From contig USQH01000043.1 in the NCBI GenBank assembly GCA_900556765.1, forward strand, positions 1 through 10,279: a stretch of DNA of 10,279 nucleotides, written 5' to 3'. The translations under genes and the position numbers were made by a program. This stretch comes from an uncultured Oscillospiraceae bacterium. Its GTDB lineage: Bacteria > Bacillota > Clostridia > Oscillospirales > Acutalibacteraceae. This document shows, one piece after another, positions 1 to 6,912 of the stretch. Each line of letters starts with the position of its first letter. Position 1 is the stretch's first letter. The notes beneath the pieces are model-generated. The model was not told the DNA's origin. It saw nothing but the letters and a program-made list of their open reading frames with translations, and ran no database searches.

Positions 1-10
1 TTGCAATTTA

Positions 11-19
11 TGTTAAAAT
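11..19 (+). promoter_or_regulatory. possible extended -10 element upstream of cdaA
   Basis: TGTTAAAAT at 11-19 fits an extended -10 (TGn followed by TAAAAT, 5 of 6 matches to TATAAT). Transcription would start near 26 and leave a leader of about 40 nt before the cdaA start. A -35 box 17 bp upstream would lie outside the window, so the promoter cannot be completed. AT-rich sequence gives such matches by chance, so this is tentative. Confidence 0.3.
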
Positions 20-67
20 AAAAGTGTATGGTTGTTTTTATTATATGAAAAAAGGAGGCTGCCGGGC

Positions 68-958
68 ATGGGTGCGTTTTTTAAGGTCATACAGTCGTGG
101 TTTACGCATTTTGCGCTGGTCATGAGTGCTTTCAGCATCGTTGACCTTATTGATATTTTGATCGTTGCTTTTGTTATCTATAAGCTGGTGCAGATTGTTC
201 GCCAAACAAGGGCGAAACAGCTGATTTACGGCGTTTTGATAATAATTGCGGCATGGGCGATCTCGGCGTGGTTGGATATGATCACGCTCAAAACGATACT
301 TAACGCCGTGATTGGACAGGGCGTCATCGCTATTGCCGTTATTTTTCAGCCGGAGATACGCAGTGCACTTGAGCTTGTCAGCCGTACCAATTTGGGCATT
401 CTCGGACGAAAGCCGAAATCGGGCGATACCGCCGCTGTCGAGTCGTGCATTGACGCCGTCAGCCGTGCCTGTCAGAATTTTCAGAATAGCAAGACCGGAG
501 CACTCATTGTGTTTGAGCGCAGCACGCGCCTCGGTGATATTATAAAGACGGGTACTGTTGTTGATGCCGATGCCACGGTCGAGCTTATCGGCAACATATT
601 CTTCCACAATGCGCCGTTGCATGACGGCGCTACCATCATCCGAAACGGCAGAGTTTATGCCGCCGGATGCATATTACCGCTTACTCAAAACCATAACATT
701 GACAGTGAGCTTGGCACGCGCCATCGCGCGTCTATCGGCATGAGCGAAAACTCGGATGCGATCGTAGTAGTCGTGTCTGAGGAAACGGGAAATATCTCGG
801 TCGCGATGAACGGCGTTTTGCGCCGCGGATATAATATGGTCACGCTGCGCGAATTGCTTGAGCGTGAGCTTATCATCGACGATTCCAATTCCGACGACCG
901 CTCGCTGCTTTCAAGGCTGAAATCGATCGGAGGTAATAAGAATGACTCGGATAAGTAA
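68..958 (+). CDS. cdaA: diadenylate cyclase CdaA (DisA_N/DAC domain, membrane-bound)
   Basis: Membrane enzyme that condenses two ATP into the second messenger c-di-AMP, with the catalytic domain in the cytoplasm. The 296-aa product starts with three hydrophobic segments (about residues 24-41, 52-68 and 77-93). The DAC domain follows, with both signature motifs intact: DGA at 186-188 (in LHDGATII) and RHR at 218-220 (in GTRHRA). These bind and position ATP, so the enzyme should be active. I chose the ATG at 68 because AAAGGAGG at 51-58 sits 9 nt upstream; an in-frame TTG at 32 would lie before that site. The length is slightly above the roughly 270-280 aa usual for CdaA, with a short polar C-terminal tail. 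It overlaps cdaR by 17 bp, as expected for partners whose products interact. Identification is secure from the motifs and the neighbour. Confidence 0.96.
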   Translation: MGAFFKVIQSWFTHFALVMSAFSIVDLIDILIVAFVIYKLVQIVRQTRAKQLIYGVLIIIAAWAISAWLDMITLKTILNAVIGQGVIAIAVIFQPEIRSALELVSRTNLGILGRKPKSGDTAAVESCIDAVSRACQNFQNSKTGALIVFERSTRLGDIIKTGTVVDADATVELIGNIFFHNAPLHDGATIIRNGRVYAAGCILPLTQNHNIDSELGTRHRASIGMSENSDAIVVVVSEETGNISVAMNGVLRRGYNMVTLRELLERELIIDDSNSDDRSLLSRLKSIGGNKNDSDK

Positions 959-2180
959 TTCGTTGTCAAAACTGCTCAGAAGCAACCGCGTTCTGGCAAT
1001 TCTTTCTCTTGTTGCCTCGTTTATTATTTGGTTCAATCTCTTTCAGGTCAACAATCCGGTTACCACGCGGGTCATCGGCAACGTCCCCGTTATATTCAAG
1101 GTCAGTCCGGCACTTGCCGCCGACGGCTACGAGGTCATACAAAATTCAGAAATAACGCTTGATGTTACGGTTTCGGGAAAATATGACGTTATCAGCGCTC
1201 TTTCGCCGAACGACGTCAATATTACAGCTAATGTAACGGGACAGGGAGTAAATACATGGACTCTTGACGGCAGCAATAACAAAAATTTCAGCGTTAAGGA
1301 TATGAGCTTGACGCAGGTCACCGTTATGACTGATGTATTTAATCGTGAAGGCGAAATTTTTGATGTTACCGCTAAAGCTTCCAATGTTTCCGCGCCGGAG
1401 GGGCTTATAGCCGACGCCGCAAAGATCACCAATTCTGACGAGGCGCAGATTCGTATTACCGGCGCCCAGTCGGTAATCGACAGTGTTGCAAGTGTTGTTG
1501 CACTTGCCGATGTGAATCAGCTTATCAAGGAAACTGCCGATTTTGACGGCAGTATTCACTTGTTTGACTCGAACGGAAACGAAATCAAGAGCGATTATAT
1601 CTTCACCGAGTTTGACAAGGCGACCGTGACCGTACCGATCTCTATGAAAAAGGAAGTGCCGGTTGTCGTTACATTTGCAAATGCTCCCGATAAGAATCCG
1701 ATAAAGGCGACTACCGATGTTTCCACCGTAACGGTTAAGGGAGCTCCGAGCGTGATCGAAAAACTCAAGTCGGTTGATTTGGAACCGATTGATTTTGCCG
1801 ATATTACGCCCACATCAACCGTGTTTACGCAGAGCATCGTCATGCCGGAATCGGTTGAAAGCAGCGACGGCATTGTAGAGGTTACGGTAACACTTGATCT
1901 CGGAGGCTTTTCGTCGCGTACTGTGATTGTGGACAACTCTTGTTTTTCGCCGAAGAACGTTACAAAAGGCCTTTCTGCGACTATGAACAGTTTTTCTGTT
2001 ACTATTATCGGACCGACCTCCGCTTTGCGATCGCTGAGTGTCGACGATATTTCAGTTATTGCCGATATGTCGACATATAGTAAGGGCGAGCACAGCGGCG
2101 TACCTGTGACTGTTAAGGTTCGTAATCATCCAACGCTGTGGGCGGCAGGAGTCTATACTGCCGATATTAAGCAGTCATAG
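942..2180 (+). CDS. cdaR: CdaR, YbbR-domain regulator of CdaA
   Basis: Extracytoplasmic, membrane-anchored regulator that binds CdaA and modulates c-di-AMP synthesis. The 412-aa product has one N-terminal membrane anchor (about residues 17-34, VLAILSLVASFIIWFNLF) and no obvious signal-peptidase site, so the rest should face outward. The remainder is a chain of beta-rich repeats of about 80-90 residues, consistent with four YbbR repeats. Recurrent cues are the anchor-proximal VTTRVIGNVPV segment and valine-rich strands such as VTVKGAPSVIEKLKSV and VTIIGPTSALRSLSV. GGAGGT at 929-934 is 7 nt before the ATG. The start lies inside the 3' end of cdaA, so translational coupling is likely. In Firmicutes glmM usually follows; here a hairpin and a small unrelated gene follow. 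The YbbR call is strong; repeat boundaries are by eye. Confidence 0.93.
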   Translation: MTRISNSLSKLLRSNRVLAILSLVASFIIWFNLFQVNNPVTTRVIGNVPVIFKVSPALAADGYEVIQNSEITLDVTVSGKYDVISALSPNDVNITANVTGQGVNTWTLDGSNNKNFSVKDMSLTQVTVMTDVFNREGEIFDVTAKASNVSAPEGLIADAAKITNSDEAQIRITGAQSVIDSVASVVALADVNQLIKETADFDGSIHLFDSNGNEIKSDYIFTEFDKATVTVPISMKKEVPVVVTFANAPDKNPIKATTDVSTVTVKGAPSVIEKLKSVDLEPIDFADITPTSTVFTQSIVMPESVESSDGIVEVTVTLDLGGFSSRTVIVDNSCFSPKNVTKGLSATMNSFSVTIIGPTSALRSLSVDDISVIADMSTYSKGEHSGVPVTVKVRNHPTLWAAGVYTADIKQS

Positions 2181-2206
2181 CTACAAATTCAGAGCTTATA
2201 TGTTTT

Positions 2207-2240
2207 GCAGGCCGCCGTTTTTCAGCGGCCTGCCTTTATC
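2207..2240 (+). terminator. probable intrinsic terminator after cdaR
   Basis: A perfect 9-bp GC-rich stem (GCAGGCCGC at 2207-2215 with GCGGCCTGC at 2225-2233) encloses a 9-nt loop, 27 bp after the cdaR stop. The downstream tract, CTTTAT, has few T residues, so termination may be partial. Its position between cdaR and the next gene suggests it ends or attenuates the cdaAR transcript. Confidence 0.6.
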
Positions 2241-2289
2241 TGCACACGAATACGCTTTGCGGCATATACTGCTGTCAGGGGCGTTTATC

Positions 2290-2613
2290 ATGGTTGAAAT
2301 GCTGATATATGTAGTAACTGTCGGCCTTGCGGTTTACGGACTTTCGTGTTTCGTTCGTCTGATATGGTCGCTGATCGTCAGATGCGATCATGACGAAAAA
2401 ACGGTGATCCTTACCGCTCTTGATAATAACACGGCTGAGTTTGCACTTCGACACAGTGTCGAGCTTGCCAAATGCAGCGGTATCGACAGGGTCGCCGCCG
2501 TTGACCTCGGACTGGATGAGGAGACGCTGCTGCTTGCAAAAATGTATGCTAACGGTGAGCCTATGGTTTCGATATACGACCGAAGCGACGTAATAGATGA
2601 AGTGCTGAAATAA
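2290..2613 (+). CDS. small single-pass membrane protein, function unknown
   Basis: I do not recognise this 107-aa protein. It has one N-terminal hydrophobic segment (about residues 4-29) ending in positively charged Arg residues, so the C-terminal part is probably cytoplasmic. That part is about 75 residues, mixed charge and alpha/beta-looking (TVILTALDNNTAEFALRHS, then DRVAAVDLGLDEETLLLAKM), with no Cys pairs or catalytic motif. I chose the ATG at 2290 because AGGGG at 2277-2281 lies 8 nt upstream. The frame stays open upstream to an ATG at 2200, but that extension would run through the hairpin at 2207-2233 and adds residues that do not look like a conserved N-terminus. RecD2 begins 38 bp downstream. 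Codon use resembles the neighbours and the reading frame is unbroken, so it is likely a real gene. A role linked to cdaAR or to recD2 cannot be inferred from sequence. Confidence 0.75.
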   Translation: MVEMLIYVVTVGLAVYGLSCFVRLIWSLIVRCDHDEKTVILTALDNNTAEFALRHSVELAKCSGIDRVAAVDLGLDEETLLLAKMYANGEPMVSIYDRSDVIDEVLK

Positions 2614-2651
2614 AATAATCAGATGTGAAAAAGAATGGGGGAGTGAGAACG

Positions 2652-4862
2652 GTGGCAGACGAGCAAAAGTTAGAGGGTACGGTCGAGTACATAACCTTTC
2701 ATAATGAACAAAACGGCTTCACCGTTCTTGAACTTTCGACCGACAGCGAGCTGATAACCGTTGTCGGCACATTTCCGATGATATCGGTCGGAGAAACATT
2801 GGAGCTGGTCGGCTCATTTGACACGCATCCTACGTTCGGCCGCCAGTTTAAGGCGCAGATGTGCGAGCGCAAAATGCCGTCTACCGCCGCGGCGATACTC
2901 AGATATTTGTCAGAGGGCGGTATAAAAGGCGTCGGACCGGCTACTGCCAAGAGAATAGTCGATAAATTCGGCGAAAATTCACTCGAAGTAATCGAAAAGG
3001 ATCCGCAGCGTCTTACGCAGCTAAAGGGCATCACAGAGCATCGTGCCAATCAGATATATAATGAATTTATGAAGCAGTTCGGTATGCGAGAGGTAATGCT
3101 CTTTTTGGCGCAGTACGGTTTTACTTCGGATGAATCGCTTGCCGTGTATAAGTTGTTCGGAGCGGGTGCGCTCGACCGTATAAAAGCGAACCCTTTTTAT
3201 CTTTGCTGTGACGAACTTTGGCTCGATTTTGAACGCGTGGATATGATGGCGTCGGAGCTTGGCTTTGAGCAGGATTTCGCCTTTCGCGTATATGCGGGTA
3301 TCGAGTATGTTTTGCGCCACAACCTGCAAAACGGCCATACCTGCATACCCCTCGACAAGCTAAGCTCGCTGTCGGCGTCTTTACTTGGTATAGATCCGGA
3401 AAAGATTGCTTCGACCATTGAATATATGTGCGGTTCAAACCGACTTTTTCTTACCGAAATGGACGGCAGGCAGTTTGCCTATCTGCCGAATATGTACCGC
3501 GCCGAGTTTTATTCTGCACGCCGTCTGATCGACCTTGCACACAGCAAGTTTGAGCAGAGCGACGATATTGACGCTCAAATCAGCGCTATTGAAAATGAGC
3601 TTGATATTGAGTATCAGGCTCTTCAGCGCAAGGCGGTGAGCAACGCGCTGGTCTCGGGCGTTATGGTGCTGACCGGCGGCCCCGGTACTGGCAAAACGAC
3701 CACGCTTAACGGAATAATACACCTGTTTGAAAAGCAGGGGCTTAAAATTTGCCTTACCGCACCTACAGGACGCGCCGCAAAACGAATGTCGGAGGTCACC
3801 GGCTACGAGGCAAAGACGATCCACCGTCTGCTCGAAGTCGAGTGGGGACAAGGCGACCGCCCTGTTTTTATGCGTAATGAGCGGAATCCTCTCGACTGCA
3901 ATGTAATAATTGCGGACGAGCTGTCGATGGTTGACATAATGCTGTTTGAAAATCTGCTGCGTGCAATGCCGTTCGGCTGCCGTCTGATACTTGTCGGCGA
4001 TTCCGATCAGCTTCCGTCGGTAGGAGCGGGAAATGTGCTCGGCGATATTATCGAGAGCGGACGTGTACCGGTGGTTGAGCTTACCGAGATCTTCCGTCAG
4101 GCGCTCCAAAGTACGATAATAACTAACGCACATCGTATCGTCAGCGGTGAAGAACCCGACCTCAGCCGAAAGGATACCGACTTTTTCTATCTGCCGCGCA
4201 TGAACGCCGCTGACGGAGCCGAAACGGTATGCGATCTTTATTGCCGCCGCTTGCCGGAGGCGTACGATTTCCTTGCCGGCGGAGATATTCAGGTGCTTTG
4301 CCCGTCGCGAAAGCGCGAAATGGGCACTGTAAATGTAAATAACCTCATACAGCAGCGCCTTAATCCGCCCGCTTTGGGTAAACGAGAAATGAAACAGCGC
4401 GGCTTTATTCTGCGTGAGGGCGATAAGGTCATGCAAATCAAAAATAATTACGATCTGATGTGGGAGCGCGATGACGGAAGCGACGGCACAGGCGTTTTCA
4501 ACGGCGACGTCGGCATATTGATTTCAGTTGACATAAAGTCCGATAGGATTGTCGTTCGATTCGACGACCGCAACGCTTTTTACACATTTGACGACGCTGA
4601 ACAGCTTGAGCTTGCGTACGCCGTAACGGTGCATAAAAGTCAGGGCAGTGAGTTTGACTGCGTAATACTGCCGGTGCTTGATACACCGCCGCAGTTAAAG
4701 TACCGTAATTTGCTGTATACCGCTGTTACGCGCGCCAAAAAGCTGCTGGTGCTTGTCGGTTCGGCGGATGTTGTCAATGAAATGGTGCATAACAATAAGC
4801 GCACGCGCCGCTATACGGGACTGAAAGCCATGCTGGCGGAGGACCGAAATGAGAAAGCTTGA
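2652..4862 (+). CDS. recD2: RecD2-type ATP-dependent DNA helicase (SF1B)
   Basis: A 5'-3' DNA helicase of the RecD2/YrrC group, which works without RecBC and takes part in repair and replication-fork maintenance. The 736-aa product begins with an OB-like N-terminal region (about 1-80), then helix-hairpin-helix repeats (GGIKGVGPATAKRIV near 90-105, LTQLKGITEHRANQIY near 120-137). The helicase core shows Walker A GGPGTGKT at 342-349, Walker B ADELSMVD with D422/E423, motif III LVGDSDQLPSVGAG, the EIFRQA motif, and VHKSQGSEFD at about 660-669. YTAVTRAKKLLVLVG follows near the C-terminus. All key residues are present. The GTG at 2652 is preferred because GGGGGAG at 2637-2643 is 8 nt upstream; an in-frame GTG at 2625 lacks a ribosome site. 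Length is typical (about 715-800 aa). It overlaps comFC by 14 bp. Classical RecD is excluded by the N-terminal HhH region and lack of recB/recC. Confidence 0.95.
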   Translation: MADEQKLEGTVEYITFHNEQNGFTVLELSTDSELITVVGTFPMISVGETLELVGSFDTHPTFGRQFKAQMCERKMPSTAAAILRYLSEGGIKGVGPATAKRIVDKFGENSLEVIEKDPQRLTQLKGITEHRANQIYNEFMKQFGMREVMLFLAQYGFTSDESLAVYKLFGAGALDRIKANPFYLCCDELWLDFERVDMMASELGFEQDFAFRVYAGIEYVLRHNLQNGHTCIPLDKLSSLSASLLGIDPEKIASTIEYMCGSNRLFLTEMDGRQFAYLPNMYRAEFYSARRLIDLAHSKFEQSDDIDAQISAIENELDIEYQALQRKAVSNALVSGVMVLTGGPGTGKTTTLNGIIHLFEKQGLKICLTAPTGRAAKRMSEVTGYEAKTIHRLLEVEWGQGDRPVFMRNERNPLDCNVIIADELSMVDIMLFENLLRAMPFGCRLILVGDSDQLPSVGAGNVLGDIIESGRVPVVELTEIFRQALQSTIITNAHRIVSGEEPDLSRKDTDFFYLPRMNAADGAETVCDLYCRRLPEAYDFLAGGDIQVLCPSRKREMGTVNVNNLIQQRLNPPALGKREMKQRGFILREGDKVMQIKNNYDLMWERDDGSDGTGVFNGDVGILISVDIKSDRIVVRFDDRNAFYTFDDAEQLELAYAVTVHKSQGSEFDCVILPVLDTPPQLKYRNLLYTAVTRAKKLLVLVGSADVVNEMVHNNKRTRRYTGLKAMLAEDRNEKA

Positions 4863-5532
4863 GAGTCGCGGAGCAACGCTGCCCGATCGAATGGCGGCGC
4901 TGCTCTTTCCGACCAAATGCATTTGCTGCGGCAAAGTTACCGACATGTGCGTTTACCTCTGTGATGAATGCAGAAAACGTCTGTCCGATTGCCGTACAAA
5001 ACGGACAAAAATCGTTTCCTATTACGGCACTAAGTATGCCATTCACGCTCCGTTTTACTATACATCGGCGGCATCGTCCGCGGTCAAACGGCTGAAATTT
5101 GCCTTTGCTCCCGACAACGCGAAACCAATGGGCGAGATGTGCGCGCAAAAGGCGTCGAAACTGCGAGATACCGATTTTGACATTGTTGCCGCAGTGCCTA
5201 TGACTCCGTGTGCAGTGCGTGAGCGCGGATACAATCAATCGCTGCTGATAGCAAAAAGCGCCGCCGCAGCGCTCGGCGTTCCGCTTTACGCACACGCTTT
5301 GAAAAAGATACGCGAAAACAAGCGACAGCATACGCTGACCGGACTGGAGCGCAGGGAAAATGTGCGCGGAGTTTATGCGGCGGACAAAAGCGTTTCCGGA
5401 AAGCACGTTCTGCTGATCGACGATGTAACTACCACCGGCGCGACTCTGTGCGAATGTGCCGAGTGCTTGTTGTCAGCGGGAGCGATGAAGGTTACATGCA
5501 TTGCTTTTTGTGCCGCAAAATATTCAAATTGA
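4849..5532 (+). CDS. comFC: ComFC-like phosphoribosyltransferase-fold protein
   Basis: ComF/GntX family protein, associated in competent bacteria with DNA uptake/processing; its biochemical reaction is poorly defined. The 227-aa product has an N-terminal zinc-binding site formed by CxxC pairs (C24/C27 and C38/C41). A PRTase-type domain follows, with VPMTPCAVRERGYNQ near 116-130 and the PRPP-binding loop VLLIDDVTTTGAT at 187-199, including the acidic pair D191/D192. GGAGG at 4838-4842 is 6 nt before the ATG, inside the end of recD2, so the two are likely co-transcribed and coupled. Length is normal for the family. No comFA is adjacent, so competence itself cannot be inferred; an orphan comFC is common in Clostridia. 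The stop codon TGA lies inside the -35 box of the next gene's promoter. Confidence 0.93.
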   Translation: MRKLESRGATLPDRMAALLFPTKCICCGKVTDMCVYLCDECRKRLSDCRTKRTKIVSYYGTKYAIHAPFYYTSAASSAVKRLKFAFAPDNAKPMGEMCAQKASKLRDTDFDIVAAVPMTPCAVRERGYNQSLLIAKSAAAALGVPLYAHALKKIRENKRQHTLTGLERRENVRGVYAADKSVSGKHVLLIDDVTTTGATLCECAECLLSAGAMKVTCIAFCAAKYSN

Positions 5533-5557
5533 CATGAAAATGTCTTTGTTATATAAT
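5529..5557 (+). promoter_or_regulatory. perfect-consensus sigma-A promoter for the mreB homologue
   Basis: TTGACA at 5529-5534 and TATAAT at 5552-5557 match the consensus at all 12 positions with the optimal 17-bp spacer. Initiation would be near 5564, giving a leader of about 50 nt. The -35 hexamer contains the comFC stop codon TGA (5530-5532). This implies that the downstream gene is strongly transcribed independently of recD2-comFC. Confidence 0.9.
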
Positions 5558-5615
5558 CAAAATGAAAGATTAAAATTGATTTTTGTTTACATAAAACGTA
5601 TTGATTGGAGAAATC

Positions 5616-6638
5616 ATGTTTACTGATTTGGGAGTAGACCTCGGAACGCAAACTACGACTATCGTGCGGTCGAAAAAGATCGTGCTCAGTCAGCCGTCGG
5701 TCGTTCTGATGGAGGAGTATGACAACAGCCCCTATAAATTCGGCAAGGAAGCGTTTGAAGCTATCGGCAGAGCGCCCGGCAGATATCGCCCCGTTTGCCC
5801 GATTGAGCGCGGCGTTATTGCCGATTATACCGTTGCCGAGCATATGCTTCACTGTTATATTCAGCGAGTCTGCGGTAAAAAGATGACCAAGCCGCGCGTT
5901 ATTGTTTCCATGCCGGCAAATATAACGTGGGTACAGCAGCGCTCGATAGTGGACGCGGTACAAAGCGCAGGAGCGCGCAGTGTTTGCCCGATCGAATCTC
6001 CTGTCGCCGCGGCTCTCGGCATGGGCATCGACTTTAAGCGCCCGCACGGAACCATTGTTGTTGATGTCGGCGCAGGCACTACCGATGTTGCCGTTATTTC
6101 AATGGGCGGACTGTCAAAGTGTGAGTCGGTGCGCGTCGCCGGAATTGATATTGACAACGCCATTATTGATTATATGAAACGCGAATACAATTTGCTTATC
6201 GGCACACATACCGCCGAGTCGATAAAGTGTCAGGTCGGTTCGGCTCTGCCGCGACCGGTCGAGATCGCCATTTGTGCAAAGGGTGTTAATGCGTCCACCG
6301 GTATGCCGCGAACGGTGGAGATAACCGCGAACGAGGTGAGCGAGGCTATATCGGACGTGGTTTACAGCATTTGCGAGGCTGTACGCAATGTTCTTGACAA
6401 AACGCCGCCTGAGCTTGTGGGAGACATAGCGGAGGACGGCATATATCTTTGCGGCGGCACGTCGCAGCTTATAGGTATGGCAGACTGCCTTTCCAATTAC
6501 ATCGGGATAAAGGTCACCGTCGCCGAAAATTATCAAACTTGCGTCGCGCGCGGTATCGGCAATGTTCTCGGACATTTTGATTTGCTTGATAACGGAAACT
6601 ATGAGTTCAGGACTTTGCAGGACCTGATAATCGGATAA
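5616..6638 (+). CDS. mreB: MreB/Mbl-family actin-like cell-shape protein, divergent
   Basis: Bacterial actin homologue whose filaments guide peptidoglycan synthesis along the side wall. The 340-aa length is standard. The actin-fold motifs are recognisable: phosphate-1 loop DLGVDLGTQTT at 4-14, phosphate-2 loop VVDVGAGTTDVAVISMGG from 148, YNLLIGTHTAESIK, and the adenosine region LCGGTSQLIG around 278-287. Several canonical positions differ: IESP at 126-129 where MreB usually has IEEP, AGIDID at 175-180 where GGDxxD or AGDxxD is usual, and CGGT for GGG. The ATG at 5616 has GGAG at 5607-5610, 5 nt upstream; a TTG at 5601 is in frame but less likely. Its own strong promoter and terminator make it monocistronic. 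No mreC/mreD follows, so it is probably an Mbl/MreBH-type paralogue. Family membership is sure; which paralogue is not. Confidence 0.9.
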   Translation: MFTDLGVDLGTQTTTIVRSKKIVLSQPSVVLMEEYDNSPYKFGKEAFEAIGRAPGRYRPVCPIERGVIADYTVAEHMLHCYIQRVCGKKMTKPRVIVSMPANITWVQQRSIVDAVQSAGARSVCPIESPVAAALGMGIDFKRPHGTIVVDVGAGTTDVAVISMGGLSKCESVRVAGIDIDNAIIDYMKREYNLLIGTHTAESIKCQVGSALPRPVEIAICAKGVNASTGMPRTVEITANEVSEAISDVVYSICEAVRNVLDKTPPELVGDIAEDGIYLCGGTSQLIGMADCLSNYIGIKVTVAENYQTCVARGIGNVLGHFDLLDNGNYEFRTLQDLIIG

Positions 6639-6690
6639 TTTGCCGCTTGTTTAAAATCCCGGTTTTAATCTGCATTTGAAATATGTTATG

Positions 6691-6730
6691 AAAAAAGGCC
6701 GCGAAATTTGCTTCGCGGTCTTGCATTTTT
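6691..6730 (+). terminator. intrinsic terminator after mreB, possibly bidirectional
   Basis: A 9-bp stem with one G-U pair (GGCCGCGAA at 6697-6705, TTCGCGGTC at 6712-6720) and a 6-nt loop is followed by TTGCATTTTT. It is preceded by six A residues, so the complementary strand also reads stem plus T6 and could terminate there too, although no minus-strand gene is seen. Its T-rich tail overlaps the -35 region of the tRNA promoter. Confidence 0.85.
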
Positions 6731-6749
6731 CGTTGCGTGCTGTTATAAT
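6721..6749 (+). promoter_or_regulatory. extended -10 promoter for tRNA-Thr
   Basis: TGTTATAAT at 6741-6749 is a perfect extended -10 (TGn plus TATAAT). A partial -35, TTGCAT at 6721-6726, lies exactly 17 bp upstream with 3 of 6 matches. The predicted start near 6756 leaves a leader of about 14 nt before the mature tRNA, typical for a single tRNA transcript. Confidence 0.75.
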
Positions 6750-6769
6750 AGTCGGGCGTAACAAAATAT

Positions 6770-6845
6770 GCTGGTATAGCTCAGTCGGTAGAGCAGCTGA
6801 TTCGTAATCAGCAGGTCGTGTGTTCGAGTCACATTACCAGCTCCA
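6770..6845 (+). tRNA. tRNA-Thr, anticodon CGU (reads ACG)
   Basis: A complete 76-nt cloverleaf. The acceptor stem GCTGGTA (6770-6776) pairs with TACCAGC (6835-6841), all 7 bp. The D stem is GCTC/GAGC. The anticodon stem GCTGA/TCAGC holds the loop TTCGTAA, with anticodon CGT at 6803-6805. The T arm is GTGTG/CACAT with loop TTCGAGT. The discriminator is T and CCA is genome-encoded (6843-6845). G1-C72 and C2-G71 together with G35-U36 agree with threonine identity. A CGU isoacceptor is a specialised reader of ACG, which other tRNA-Thr species (UGU) can also read by wobble. It sits alone between two protein genes with its own promoter and terminator. Confidence 0.97.
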
Positions 6846-6888
6846 AAAACGGTGGAAATCAATTGATTTCCACCGTTTTACAATTTTT
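6846..6888 (+). terminator. 34-bp perfect palindrome, terminator of tRNA-Thr
   Basis: Positions 6846-6879 are a perfect inverted repeat with 17-bp arms (AAAACGGTGGAAATCAA and its complement) and no spacer, so a folded RNA would have a stem of about 15 bp with a tiny AATT loop. The arm ends in TTTT and a further T5 run occurs at 6884-6888. It starts at the base directly after the encoded CCA, so it terminates the tRNA transcript and may guide 3' processing. Confidence 0.88.
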
Positions 6889-6912
6889 CGGAGCATCAGT
6901 CTGTATAAATGT

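Noticed and set aside
41..622. 193-codon minus-strand frame at the window start
   Set aside because: Antisense shadow of cdaA, whose catalytic motifs are intact on the + strand.
2241..2270. Possible promoter TGCACA-18-TATACT before the small membrane gene
   Set aside because: The -35 is weak and the predicted start would fall inside the ribosome-binding site at 2277-2281, leaving almost no leader.
2200..2289. N-terminal extension of the small membrane protein to ATG 2200
   Set aside because: The added 30 residues are translated from the hairpin after cdaR, and the ribosome site AGGGG fits the ATG at 2290.
3435..4436. 333-codon open frame on the minus strand
   Set aside because: It lies wholly inside recD2, whose + strand reading has all helicase motifs. 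The minus reading has no recognisable domain and reflects codon bias of the real gene.
4774..5406. 210-codon minus-strand frame over comFC
   Set aside because: Antisense to recD2/comFC, with no family resemblance. The + strand ComF motifs explain the sequence.
5373..6047. 224-codon minus-strand frame across the comFC-mreB junction
   Set aside because: It would span the perfect mreB promoter and two real genes, and has no recognisable domain.
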